Shown here piece by piece: positions 34,150 to 46,009 of a stretch of 64,000 nt of DNA. The translations under genes were made by a program, and so were the position numbers. The DNA is taken from positions 70,823,604-70,887,603 of the forward strand of contig CM037587.1 in NCBI GenBank assembly GCA_021018995.1. Direction: 5' to 3'. Below the pieces are notes generated by a model. That model saw nothing but the letters and a program-made list of their open reading frames with translations, had not been told where the DNA came from and did no database searches. The DNA is from Chloranthus sessilifolius. Lineage: Eukaryota > Streptophyta > Magnoliopsida > Chloranthales > Chloranthaceae. Position 1 is the first letter of the stretch. Each line of letters starts with the position of its first letter.

Positions 34150-36154
34150 GCAGCACCAAGCCCAAGAAGCCAGCTGCAAAAAAGAACCAAGGATGGTGCT
34201 GCCAGTGCTGACATAGTGAAGAAAGAGAAGCACAACTTTGATGAAAAATATGCTTGGACCCCTGATTTTGTCTTGAGCTCAGACTCAGATTCAGATTAGC
34301 TTTAGGACTTGTTTGAGTCAGCTTGTACTTAGGTTTTCTACACTTGTCTCTTGTTTGTTAAATTTTAGTGTTTTGTATATATTTCTTATGAATACAAATT
34401 TCTTTTGTGTTCCTTCCTTGCAATAGTTTTACTTTTCTTCTTTTCTGCATGTTATTTTGATGCTTTGTATGTTATGTTTTATGATGGTTCCCTGCTGCTC
34501 CTGATGACTTACTCTTTGCAGCATTGAGGACAATGTTCACCTTATGTTTGGGGGTATGGCAGGATGTGCCAATGGAATAGTTAATGCTAGTGCAGCAGTG
34601 TTGGATAAATTTGAATAAATAAATTGAATTCCCACCTGATTTATACAAAAAAAGAGGAATTTAATTTTTAAAAAAAACTGAAATCCATTGTAAATCTAGC
34701 ATTGTCATGAAGCAAATGTCAAGAAATTTAGCATAATTGGTGCTTAGTGAACCAGAAAAGAGAGAAAATTGTGAGGATATACCTCATGAAGTTAATAGAA
34801 GACCATACCCAGTGAGATTTGGGCCTGTAAGAAAATTCTTTGAAGAGTATTTTGGCAATTTTTCTGCTCTAAGGATTGATTAAACCTACTCTTTTTTACT
34901 AGAAGTTATACATCCCCAAGTTAAAATAGCTTGACAGAACTCATGATACTAAAGACATGATGTAAGGCCTTCATTTGGATAGTTTGAGTCTAAAAATCCC
35001 TACCTTTTGAATTGACCTTGATACACACCAATTGAGCCCTAAAATCCCAAACTTTCTTTGACAAAACCCAGAGAACTTGAGCCCAAACCTCAATGACTTG
35101 ATTCAGCCTGACCCTCACTCTGAGATTTCAGAAGGTAAAGGAGAAGAAGTTGAAGAAGGTGGAGCTGGTTTAACATTTGGTGGAAGAAGAAGAAAGGGCA
35201 TTTGATGAAAGTTGTGTGTCAGTTGTGTAACTGTGGCATTCCAGCCTATTAAAAGTAAATAAAAATAATAAATAAATAAATAAATAAAAATAAAATAAAA
35301 AAGAGAATGAGAAATCAAAGAAGTACATCATTGGTAAATTTGAAAAGAAGAGAAGAAGCTGGCCACTTTGCCTATGAAAATTTAAAAAGAAGACGGAGTT
35401 GTGCTAAAATGAAGAAGGTGAAGTCATGAATCATCTCCTCTCCTTGCTGATTTCTTAGTTTTGAATCCTTTATAGCCCTTTTATTCTTTTAAAACCTCAA
35501 CCATAAGCCACATTACAACCCAATAAAAAGACCCACTGATCTGAAGTGGAATGAGCTGTCATGTGGAAATGAGGAGCTATGTAATCTATGGTAAAAGGAG
35601 CTAGAGGATTTCAAGACTTAGTAGCACTGCCTATGCTCATGCTTGCAGTCCTATTTAAGGGCTGTAACTACTCTTGAGCAGGAGTGAAATGATACACCTT
35701 CCAATTTTTATTTTAAGTGACAGCCCTGGTGAGACTTGGGTCTAAAATTAAATTTATTGGGGGCATTATCTAAACAAAATTCTCAAATTAATGGTGAGCT
35801 TTGCACTAATTTTCACACACGACACTCTTGATATGAACTAACTGATTGTGGTAGAATTTAAACCCGATTTCAGTCTTAAACTATTGTTTTACTATTTTAA
35901 ACTCCTATAAAAAATTGAATGAGTAAGGTGGGGAATGAATTTTATTTGTTTGAACTCTGTTTTGACATGTTGCACTGACATTAACTGGTTTATTGAGAAG
36001 TTTGTGGGTACCTTCACTAAAAACCCTCAGGAGACTTCACTCTTCTACTAGGGATCACCTAGGGGTTTAAAAGGTTTGATGCATAGGCTAAATGCATATG
36101 TGGGGGTGTCTTAATTATTTTAATTTTTGCTTTGCTTGAGGACTAGCAAAGATT
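34150..36154 (+). other. 3' untranslated region of element A
   Basis: No gene. Contains GAGGACAATGTTC followed by GTTTGGGGGTATGG (34527-34560), an AAAT microsatellite (35257-35297) and a final block (35990-36110: CTCAGGAGACTTCACTC, GATCACCTAGGGGTTT) whose reverse complement is found in element B at about 42960-43060. Confidence 0.7.
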
Positions 36155-36167
36155 AGGTTTGGGGGTG
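36155..36167 (+). other. Polypurine tract of element A
   Basis: AGGTTTGGGGGTG directly before the 3' LTR. B has GGCTTGAGGGTG in the matching place. Primes plus-strand DNA. Confidence 0.75.
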
Positions 36168-37983
36168 TCTTAATCAGTGAAAAATACTATTTTTCACCTC
36201 CTAACCTGACCTTTGATGGACCTCCAAGCTAATTAATAAGGTATTTTGAGTATTATTTTATAGTTGCCAATGATGTACAGCAAAGTACAAAAAACTATGC
36301 ATAAAAGGCCAAAAAGGAGAGAAAGCAGAGTCAACCCGTGACTGGTAAAGAGACCTAGGCATGACAGTTGATGTCATCAGCAGCAAAGGCTCACAATAAG
36401 GTGAATTCGAGCAGTTGAAGAACCTTTCGAGAGGTATCCTGAAGTGCACAGATGACCATGAGCAGTCCAAGGAAGAATTCGAGAGGTTGCATAAAGCATT
36501 TGAGGAAACTCGAGTAGATCACTGAACCTATCGAGTAGTTCAGACTGAAGAAGAAGCACCTGTCGACCAGTGCACTTGAACCTCTCGAGAGTTTACCTGA
36601 AGCATCAACCATCCTCGTGAAGTAAAAGGAGTTGAAATGAACTTATCAAAGAACCTAACGAGAATATCCTTCAACCTGTCGAAATGTATCTCCAGGAGCT
36701 GTGACTTGTAAAGAACCTGTCTAGAGGTACTTTGAACCTTTCGAGATGCGAATTCTGGTCTTCCCACCTCGCCTGAGAGTGCCAGTCATTCAGTGATTTG
36801 ATGCACGAGTCTAGAGGCTGTCTAACAGCTTTGGAGGATATTTTTGGAATGTAAACAGCACAAAGAAGAACTGCCTAACTGCATCACGTGTGCTCAATTG
36901 GTTCTAACAAGATTTTTGAAATTCTTGGAGGAAATGCAGCCACCTCATCAAGTCTGATAACATAATTGATTCCTCTCTTCTCTGATTGGTCAAAACAGAT
37001 CTGAGGCACTTGGAAATTTGTATAAATAGAGGGGAATACAACAAAGGAGGGCATCAAGGGTTTGAGTTATTTTTCTTGCCTAAATTCTAATCTTCTTCTC
37101 TCTTTTCCATTCTCTCTTTAGCCCAACCATGGTTGGCTAAATTCTCCTAACAGCTAGGATGAAGCTAGATCTGTAAATTGAGTGGTGAGATAGCATTGTA
37201 TGAGGATTGGAGAATGCAGAGACTACAGATCTGTGAGTAATTTGTTGTAAGTTGTGTTAGATCAGTGAATTGTTGGTTTTAAATTTTCATTTAATCTGTA
37301 GATCTTTTGATTTCCATCAAATTTCCATAGGTTTTATGCTCCTATGGATGCCTGAGATTGTAGCCTTGCATCCATAGCATATGCAGTGGTTTTCTTATTC
37401 CAAATTTATTCCCCCATGACTGGATTATATCCATGGGATATTTTGTGACCATTCGAGTGGACAAAGTATACTCCTAGGACTAATCCATATCTCAGGCCAG
37501 ATTTGGATTATTATACCTTGCATTTGAGCTTGTAGCCAAATGAAGGACGGCTGCAGATCCATCCTCTGCTGCGTTGTCTGACAAATCAATTTCACAGTGA
37601 GACTGATCCCAAGCTGTTAATTCTCAACATTTGATTTTTATTTCACCAAAATTTTTGCTCTCTTCTTCAAATCTTTCTTTTGCTCACATCTGGTTTAGTT
37701 TTTAATTTTGTTTATAATTAGATTTAATTTCTTGCTATTCTTAGTTTAAAGTGACAACAAAGCTCTTTCTCTCTTCCTATTTTTCCTTGATTTTAGGTTA
37801 GAATAGGAATAGGTTTCCAGTTCTGCAGCAGATCTGGAGATTTACAAAATTTATATCACATTTCACTGTGGACTAATCCATACTTTAAAACTTGCTACAA
37901 CAACCATTCCATTTCATTTTATTTTCTGCTGTATTTTTCAACCATTTTTACAATAAAAATATGCAAGCACAATTACATCGACA
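36168..37983 (+). repeat. 3' LTR of element A
   Basis: TCTTAATCAGTG...ACATCGACA, 1,816 bp; the first TG is TC. Palindrome motifs at 36420-36775, TATAAATAG at 37021. Compared with the 5' LTR it lacks a short piece near the end (around 37895) and keeps CACGTG at 36885 where the 5' LTR has CACATG. Confidence 0.9.
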
Positions 37984-38382
37984 ATCCCTCGGCCTCTAAG
38001 TGGCCTTATGTGAGCCACTCAGGTGCCTTTAAGGGTCTGTCTTGAAAAATCATACATGGGGCATTGGCAGGCCACCTAGTCCTCACTTCTCCTAAGCACC
38101 CTCATTCGGGTGTGCAACTCCTGAATGTGCTGATTTTATGTTCTTATTTTAGTTGTATATCTACGGGGGATGCCCCCGGTGTAACTTGTAATAATTTGCT
38201 TATTTATGAAAGTGGCTTTATTCTTTATCTTTTATCTTAGCTTGTTTTGAGTTTATTATGCATTTTTGTTCAGTTCGATGTAGTTCGATTTTGGTTTAGT
38301 TTGGTTAGCTTGGTTTGTCTCGGTGTGGTTTGGTTTCTGGGTTACTTTGGTTTAGTTTTGAGTGTGTTTTAGTCGGTGGTTC
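37984..38382 (-). mobile_element. Element F internal region, continuation
   Basis: Starts with the probable target duplicate ATCCC. Contains GGGGGATGCCCCCGG, a perfect short inverted repeat (38165-38179), and a GTTTNGTTTGG-rich stretch. No gene. Cut on the right by the LTR of G. Confidence 0.4.
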
Positions 38383-38675
38383 TATAACAGATGCCCTATT
38401 TTAAACCCACACCAGTTGATATGGACATGAGTCTGGTCAGGCGTGTGCCTAAATCGTGACACAAAGGACATAAGCCCATAGTGGCTCAGTAAATGTTGGT
38501 TGTAAACCTCGGTCCTCAATACACTAACATAATATATTGAGTACACACTTAATCCTGAGACCATACCATCAAGTAATTGTGTATAAGAATTACTCTAGAT
38601 CTCATTAAAGCAAAGTATATGCCAACCCATACACTTACACATTATAAACTGCTTTACACTTGAAGTAATACCCTA

Positions 38676-38714
<39 letters not shown>

Positions 38715-40712
38715 TTGCTTTATACTAAAGATACACCCAGTTGAACATTTTCAAACTTTTGTAAAAGCTTTACACTATAGCCCAGCCCCACTCTACACAC
38801 TTAACCCAAATATATAAGACTTAGAGAAAAGCTAAGCCTCTTTTGGCTTTTCTGTGTATACCACATGAGGATTGGACTTGGTTTACATTAGATGTAAGCC
38901 CACATGCATGTATAAGCTACTTTCAAATTCACTTGACTACACGATTGTGTGAGTCATCAAGCACTCCCATAAATGCAAAGGCAACTAATCAATTATAAAA
39001 ATGCAATAGAGTTTGCTTCACCTGCCTATTTCCATTCCTGATACATGAAATCACAGCCAGTTAGACTAAAGCCAGTTAAGTCAATCTCGGCCAATTGCAG
39101 AGCTACGCCACCTTCAAACCTTAGATACCTTAGATCACAAAGTGACCCGATGACAGGGTCACGTAAGTTCAGTCCTCATTCTTCGAGCTCAGCGAACTCG
39201 CAATCAAGTCGGCATCATCGTAACCTCGTGTCCACATTAAGGTATGCAGTAAACAAATAGAATAGGGTAGGTCAGCAGTTAATTTAGATAAATTATACAT
39301 CTATGGTGTCGATTCATTAAGGCCGAATTCACAACACGAATCATAGTTTGAAATGGATTCAGAATCCATATGGCTCATAAAAACTACACTAAAATTTCCG
39401 CACAAAAATGAATAAGAAATCCAATTTTTGTGCAATATATATGTAAAATATATGATCTTTATAATCATACAAAAGATCTAACTAAAGGCCTAAATAAAAG
39501 AAGCCAAAGTGGAGCAGAAAATACCTCGGCAAGCCAAGCCTGAAAGGCTTGCCGCGACAACCTTACATGGTTGTTGCAGCAATGTGCTCAGGCTTGCCGC
39601 GGCAACATTATGCTTAGACCACTGGGTGGTATTTTCGTCATAACATATGACTCCGAACTTCGATTAGAACGATTCTTGATGCATTGGAAAGGGGACAACG
39701 AGCCCTACAACGTTCAAGTAGTAACCAAGTTTTGAATCGGATATTTAAAGGGTAAAAAACTAGTGACAAGTAGTGGCAACATGCTTAGCTGCAAAGCTTG
39801 CCACGGCAACCTATGTCGCTTGCCACGACAACCCAGTATCTGAAGCACTTGGTGACACCTCTGTCAGGGGTTTGTGTTGGGTTGACTTGCTGAGTTTGAC
39901 CATGAGACTTGGGACCATAAATGGTCCATAATTGGTGTCTATAGTGACCCAATAAACCATTAAAAATACTAAAACTATGAACGACATTCCTAGGTGCCAC
40001 TTGATGCATATGACGTGTTTGCTTGAAGATGAGCGTGCACGGAAAACTAGTTACACGTAAACCTGGTGTAAGGTAAGGAAATTACCTTCCTAATTTATGT
40101 AGTATTTTCTGATTCTCGTCTAGTTAAGTAAGCTATTGACATGAGCATATGTAGACCTATACGCATATAAGTTTTGGCATGAATGATGATAGAGACGTTA
40201 CTAGGAGTTCAGTTCAGTTTCAATTAGGAATGAATATGCTAGTACCAGAAAATATGATAGTTCTGCATTATTAAGTCAAGATGATAGATATCAGTTTTGA
40301 GATGTGTGTCCTAATGTGATATCTAATTTTGTATCAATATGCTCATTTTAAAGACGTATATAGTAGTAGAACCATGCTATGTCAGTTTTGAATATGCTAG
40401 CTTTGATAGTTCAGCTTCGAGAGTTCAGCTGTGATTGGACAGTTTTGAAAGTTCAGCTTTGATAATTTGCTAGCTCAGTGTTGCTGAATAAATAGTATGA
40501 CCATGCTATGGTAGTTTTAGTTATGTTTGTTTGATAGTTCGGCTATAAAGTTCAGATATGATAAGTGCTGTTTTGATAAGTCAGTTTTGATAAAGTATTA
40601 GCTCAGTTTTGCGGAATAAATGGATATGAACATGCTATGTCATTGTTGAGTATGCTAGTTCAGTTATGTTGGGCAAGCTTGGATATGATTTTAAGTTATT
40701 GCATGACGTCGC
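38383..40712 (+). repeat. 5' LTR of G, first part
   Basis: First 2,330 bp of the LTR, to the B insertion point (GTCGC at 40708-40712). Has a TA microsatellite at 38680-38713, four TTGCCGCGGCAA-type palindromes (39548, 39593, 39797, 39819) and a block at 39636-39699 that is shared with LTR H. Confidence 0.9.
38678..38713. repeat. TA microsatellite
   Basis: An uninterrupted TA run, about 35 bp. The same site in the 3' LTR (52079-52090) is much shorter. Confidence 0.95.
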
Positions 40713-42867
40713 TGTTGGGATTCTGCCTTCCCTTCAAATAGGGTCTAAAATCATTCATAAAACTAGCCAGAACACACTCACACAGACCTGCAAGTAATCA
40801 GGGTCTGTTGTAGTAAGTTTTAAAAAGATGGTGAGTAAGGGAATGTCCACAGGGAGGTTAGGTTAAAAATGTGGTAAATCTCCAGATCTGTAAGAGATCT
40901 GGCACCCTAACTAATGCTAAGTTAGCTAAAAGACAGGGGAGAGGTTTAAAAGGGGTTGTCACTGAAGCTAAACCAAAATTAAACAAAAACTAACTTAGAT
41001 CAAGTTTAGGAATCTAGATCTTGCAGGGTGAAGGAGTTAAAAATAGAAAATGGAGAAGAGTAGCTTGGAGATTGGTCTCACTAAATTCAGATTAGGTTAA
41101 TCATGCCACAGAGGTTCAGGGCACACATTTCCCTCAACTGGCTATAAGCATAGCTGCAGGGTAGAAGACTCCACTCCAAATCATAGGATCTACTGGTCTT
41201 AAGGCTATGATCTGTCCACTTGAATGGTCACAGACCATCCTATAAACTTTATCTGATCCAGGGATTTACAGCAGACGACTCTAATTGAAGCCTGAGCTTG
41301 GACTAATCTTAAGGTTATGATCTGTCCACTTTAATGGTCACAGATCATCCTAGGGATCTCCTTCAAAGCAAAAGCATCAATCAGAACAATTAAACCACTA
41401 CAGATGCTGCAATTCCAAGGTCACAGACTCAGGAAATTACAAGAGTATCAGATCCAGGGAGATCAGATGGTATCCAAGAGGTCTACCAGTTAAGCGGGTG
41501 AGTTGATTAACAAACTCTTCTACACAAATCTGATCGAGCACCAAATGAAACCAAAGGATCTTTAGATCTAATTATAGTATTAAAAACAATATTTACATGG
41601 CAATCAAACTCACTCTATAATGGAAATGCTCTCAAATCTGTAGTCTGTGCAGCAGTGAACCTACAATAGCACTCTCAACCTTATCCAATTACAGATCTAA
41701 CCTCTCTCCTCGCTACTCCAGGGGAATTAGCCAACCATTGTTGGGTTAAAGGAGGGAAAATAGAATTTCTCTGCAAGCTCTAATCTCCAGAATTTTGCTT
41801 AAATCTCGATCTTCCCCAATTGCAATTGGGGGTCTCTATATATAGCTTTCTCCTCTATTTTTCTCGCCAAAACTTCTTTCTAGAAGATCCTCAGAGTTTG
41901 TTAGGGTTCTTTTAGAGCACGTGGGTCGGTTAGGGTTTCCTAGGGCATCTTCTAGAACCGTCGTGCCAGTCACCAAGTGCCTCGGATTGCTTGCAATAGC
42001 TCACCAAGTCACGGCGTGTGCATAGCTGAGTTTCTGAGAAGTTTTACACACGATTTCGATAGGTTAGGGAAGCTTCCGACAGGTTCTGGTAAAGCTTTTT
42101 AGACCTTTAACCAGGTTCTCCAATCCCTTCGATAGATTCCGATAGGATGAGCTTTGAGGCTTTATCTTCACTCCACTTTATCTGGAGCATTCGACAAGTT
42201 GGAGGAGTAGTTCGATAGGTTGGCAGACCGTTTCGTCAGGTTGTAACTTTGCATTCCATCACTTCGATAGGATGGCTCTCACTCCTTCGATAGGTACTGG
42301 TCCAGCACCTCCATTTCGTTAGGTTCAGGCAGTCTTTCGATAGGTTCTAGAGACCTTTCGATAGGTTCAAGAACTCTTCAATCGGTTCCCTTTTCTCCTC
42401 AGGTAGATTTCGTCAGGATGAAATCTGTCTTTCTCTCAACTGTTCAATAGGTTCTTGGATCCTATCGAATTTCACAATCCTCATGACTTCTTCTTTCTAC
42501 CTTCAGATCCTATCGAAACCTCGCCAATCTGCATGAATTCCTCTAATTTAACTCTTAGCTCCTATCGAAATCTTCAAATGTCCTCTTGATAGGATGTTTT
42601 TGGCCTGTCTTTACTTCCTTCGCCTTATGCTGTTGTAGCCAAGCACTCTAAGGGTCCAGTGATGTGCTACCCTCTGGTGTGCTATTGTTGGGTCTGTCCT
42701 ATGCTGAGAGATGGCCCCTTTGTGGGCATTCCTGAGTGATTTTCTGCATTAGTATCATCTTTTATTACTGTCAACAAAATACACTCGACAGAGGCTCATT
42801 AGTGTGCTCACAGGTCTATTAATGGTCAGGTTAAAGGGTGAAAAGTGGTATTTTTCACCACCTAACA
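40713..42867 (-). repeat. 3' LTR of B (left copy)
   Basis: 2,155 bp, about 95% identical by eye to the right copy over the first 170 bp. The palindrome array is at 42050-42600, the TATA box at 41836-41845. Confidence 0.9.
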
Positions 42868-42890
42868 CACCCTCAAGCCTAAGCTTTGCT
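42868..42890 (-). other. Polypurine tract of B
   Basis: Minus strand AGCTTAGGCTTGAGGGTG directly before TGTTAGG of the 3' LTR, aligned with the tract of A. Confidence 0.6.
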
Positions 42891-44784
42891 AGTCCCTGAG
42901 CAAAGGAGAATTAAAAAGAATTAAAAATGCCACTTTCGTAGGGAGCACAGATGCATTTAGCATATGCACCAGGCCTTTTAAACCCCTAGGTGATCCCTAG
43001 TGGAGGAGTGAAGTCTCCTGAGGGTTTTCAGTGAAGGTACCCACAAACTTCTCCAATTAAATTTAGTTAATCCTAGTGCAACCGGTTAAAGCAGAGTTTG
43101 AGTAGATAAAATGGATTTACACCATGCACCTTTAGAGGAATTTAAACAGGGACAACATCCCTTTGGATCATGAAAGTCTGCTTCAATTTCTTTATCATCA
43201 CTCAGTTCATGTCAACGCCTTTCTTTCAAAATTTTGATGTAGAGCTCACCATTCATTTAAGCTTTTTGGGCTGACACTACCCCTGTCAAATTGGATTGCA
43301 GGCCCAATTCTCACCAGGGTTGTTCACTCATTAATACAAGGAAGAGGGGTGCATCATATCACTCAGCTCAAGAACAGTTATAGCCCTCAAATAGGACTGC
43401 AAGTATGGGCATAGGCATTACTCTAATTTCTGACTTCTCCAGCTCCTTACACCATAGATTAAATGGATCCTTATCTCCACATGACGACTCCATCCATTTC
43501 AGATCAGTAAGGTATTTTTATTGGGTTGTAATGTGGCTTAGGGATGAGGTTTGCAAAAAATAAAAGGGAAGAACGAGATTCAAAATTGAGAAATCAATAA
43601 GGTAAGGAGGTGACATGTACACCTTCATTTCAGCAAAGATCCATCTTCTTTTCGAATTTGTAGAGGCAAAGTGGCCAGCTTTTTCTCTTCTTTTTCAAAA
43701 TATCCAATAAAGTGACTTCTCCTTCTCATTCTTTTGTTTTGCTTTTCTGTTTTCTGTTTTTTGTTTTTTTTTTTATTTTTTTATTTTTTTATTTTTTTTT
43801 GTTTTTTTACATTGGGCAGGAATGCCACAATGGCCACCAAATGAACTTCCTTCTCTTTCAACCAAAAGTCAAACATTGCTCTTCTAACCTCACTTCTTCT
43901 TTTTCCTGATTTCTCAGATCAAGGGTGAACTGAAATAGGCCAAGGGATTTTGGGTTCAAATTTACTGGTTTTTAGCAAAGAAAATTTAGGATTTTTAAGG
44001 CTCGAATGGTGTGTATCAAGGGCAAATCAAAGGTGGAAGATTTTAAGCTCAAACTGTTCAAGGGATGGCCTTACTTCATGTCCTTAATGTCATGAATGTT
44101 GTCAAGCTGTTTCAACTTGGATGTGCCAAACTTCTAGTGGTCAAGATTAGGTCCAGTCAGTCCTCAGAGCAGAAAAATTTTACCACAACACTCTTCAAAG
44201 AAAAATTTTCAGGCCTAAGTCTCACTGGGTATGGCCTTTCATCAAATTTTCTGGGGGATATCCTTACAGTTTTCTCTCCTTTCAGGTTCACTAAACATCA
44301 ATTTTTGTTTTCAAAATTTGTTGACATTCACTTCATGAACAATGTTAAAATTGCAGTTTATTTCAAAAAAGTTTTCTAAATTAGGTGAGAGTTCACTTTA
44401 TTTCCTCAAACTCCTTTTTACACCTGGTTGCACTGAAATTAACTAATTTATTGACATACATGTCATACTCCTAAACCTAAATTAAACAGTGTCCTCACTA
44501 TTTATAGCATAATGGGTGTAGCCGTGCAGAGATCCAGAGAAAAAAAACAATTAGACAAGCAGAAAAAAAAATAGAATAAACAAAGTATTTTATTAAAAAT
44601 AAACTAAGCAGACAGCTAGTACAACGGTCAAGCACAAGAATGTGAAAGGTAAGGCATTCATGTGGACAAAGTATCCTTGGCAAACTAAAAGCCTTCCCCC
44701 TGGCTCAGGGATATCCTCAGCCTGCGTCAGGTGGAAGAGGAATTGCAAGCCAGGAGGGGTTGAAGAAAAGGAAAAAGAGCTGGA
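42891..44784 (-). other. 3' untranslated region of B
   Basis: No gene. The reverse complement of 42960-43060 matches 36000-36110 of element A, and further blocks match 34530-35990 of A in order. A T-rich low-complexity stretch lies at 43738-43808. Confidence 0.7.
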
Positions 44785-45021
44785 TTAGGGGGCAGGGGGA
44801 GGGGTGGCAGGGGAGGATGGGGGTGGGGAAGCCGGTGGCTCGATCTTCTGCCTCTTCTTCTCCCTCTTTTCTTTTTTCTTTTCCTCCTTGGCGAGGATCC
44901 ACTGTACCTTCTCATATTCATCCCAGAGTAATTGCAACGAGTCTGGTTCCTTCGGCGGTGGTGGCTTCAGCCACAAGAGGGAGAGTTGGGCTGGAGTCAA
45001 GGTGGGCTTGTCATCCGCCAT
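44785..45021 (-). CDS. Short intact ORF of element B, possible ORF3 remnant
   Basis: 78 codons starting MADDKPTLTPAQ with a good plant start context (ACCATGGCG). The head has a LSLLWLKPPPPKEPDSL segment, the middle WDEYEKVQWILAKEEKKKEK is a charged helix, the tail is PPASPPPSSP-rich. It is the only open frame of B and stands where A has ORF3, which also starts MA and has basic, helical and S/T/P-rich parts. No catalytic motif. Whether it is translated, or is just what a large internal deletion left, is not known. Confidence 0.35.
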   Translation of the reverse strand: MADDKPTLTPAQLSLLWLKPPPPKEPDSLQLLWDEYEKVQWILAKEEKKKEKREKKRQKIEPPASPPPSSPATPPPAP

Positions 45022-45928
45022 GGTTATGAGAGGGATTGCTTAGGTTAGAGGGGGATGAATGGGAAGAAGTTGAGCCATCTGTTTCAATTTAAGGTGAGTG
45101 CATGCTAGAATATGAAGCGGCATATTAAATATCGCCGCCTTCCAAGACAAGGAGTGAATGGTTAATTCCACCATTCATTATGGGGAACGAAGTCGTGCAT
45201 TAACTAGCAGGCTATATTTAGCACTGGGAGTTACGGCGTAATGCAAAAACCCAGGAGGGTTAAGAGTGTAATGATGCACCATAAGCACAGATGCACCACA
45301 AGCATGTAAAGAGTGAACACACTATCAATAGGATGGGTTTTTTAAGATTTTGACAGGTTAAGGCTTCCTATCGAATTCTCACCAAGATGCGCCTTAAAGG
45401 AATGTCTCGATAGGTCCTATCGAAATGAATGATCATCGCTTTCGATAGGATAAAACATTCAACTCGATAGGAAGCCGATAAGTGGAAACATTATTTCGAT
45501 AGGTTGGATAATACATTCTTCATCCTGTCAATAGGTTCCAGATAGGAGTCCAGAACCTATCGCATAGTTGATCTCACCTATCGATAAGTCTCAGCACCTA
45601 TCGAAATCCTCACCAATCCTATCGACGTCAGCAACTGACCTAGCAAAAGGTCCAAATGACCTATCGAGAGGTCCTATAAGCTCAGGAACATAGCCTGTGT
45701 GTGCAGTGCTTTAGCCTTAGCCCCCAACAACGCTTTTGCTGTGCTACCATTCAGTTCATTTTTCTTCTGACCCCGTTCCCAAGGTCCCTAGACTGCAGAT
45801 CATTTTATTGTGAAAAAATAACATGGGAAATAATCAAAATAGAAATCAAATATTGTACATATGATACAAATCGAAGTCAGGTGTTAACCTGGAGGATCCT
45901 AGAGATCAATGATCCTGGAGGTCCAAAT
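45022..45928 (-). other. Leader of B with palindrome array
   Basis: At 45330-45680 there are about 13 copies of CCTATCGAAA / TCGATAGG-type motifs in both directions, the same family as in U3 of this element. CTGGAGG..CC phrases flank 45888-45925 next to the tRNA copy. No gag start is present. Confidence 0.6.
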
Positions 45929-46003
45929 GTCGTTGTAGTATAGTGGTAAGTATTCCCGCCTGTCACGCGTGTGACCCGAGTTCGATCCCCGGCAGCGGTG
46001 CCA
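45929..46003 (+). tRNA. Complete tRNA-Asp(GTC)-like sequence, antisense part of element B primer site
   Basis: The plus strand has the whole 72-nt tRNA-Asp(GTC) body (GTCGTTGTAGTATAGTGG at the start, anticodon GTC at 45962-45964, TTCGATC T-loop) followed by CCA at 46001-46003 and then AAAACT and the LTR. Plant nuclear tRNA genes do not encode CCA, and its last 18 nt are exactly where the primer site of B must be, so this is a primer site extended to the full tRNA. The A box TAGTATAGTGG is consensus and the B box AGTTCGATCC nearly so. Two stem mismatches (28-42 and 52-62) and two extra G-U pairs in the acceptor stem suggest decay by C-to-T or G-to-A changes. Probably not a working tRNA gene. 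Confidence 0.85.
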
Positions 46004-46009
46004 AAAACT

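Larger units (their letters stand above)
24014..37983 (+). mobile_element. Athila-like element A, nearly full length
   Basis: About 13.97 kb with both LTRs, a tRNA-Asp primer site, gag, protease, RT, RNase H, integrase, an ORF3 (env-like) gene, a long 3' UTR and a polypurine tract, all in one direction. The flanks ATCTC (24009-24013) and ATCCC (37984-37988) look like a 5-bp target duplication with one change. The LTRs differ at roughly 15-20 positions in their first 220 bp, so the insertion is not recent. gag-pol has more than a dozen stops; ORF3 has none for 433 codons. Confidence 0.9.

Noticed and set aside
38678..38713. AT-rich origin or hairpin
   Set aside because: Simple TA microsatellite that differs in length between the two LTRs.
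42050..42600. CRISPR-like spaced repeats
   Set aside because: Motifs are 10-12 bp, degenerate, irregularly spaced and in both directions, within a plant LTR.
44760..45043. Plus-strand frames with arginine/serine or glycine-rich sequence
   Set aside because: They mirror the proline/lysine-rich ORF of B on the minus strand.
45929..46003. An ordinary functional tRNA-Asp gene
   Set aside because: It includes the CCA end, is followed by the primer-site spacer and LTR, and has two stem mismatches; it belongs to element B.
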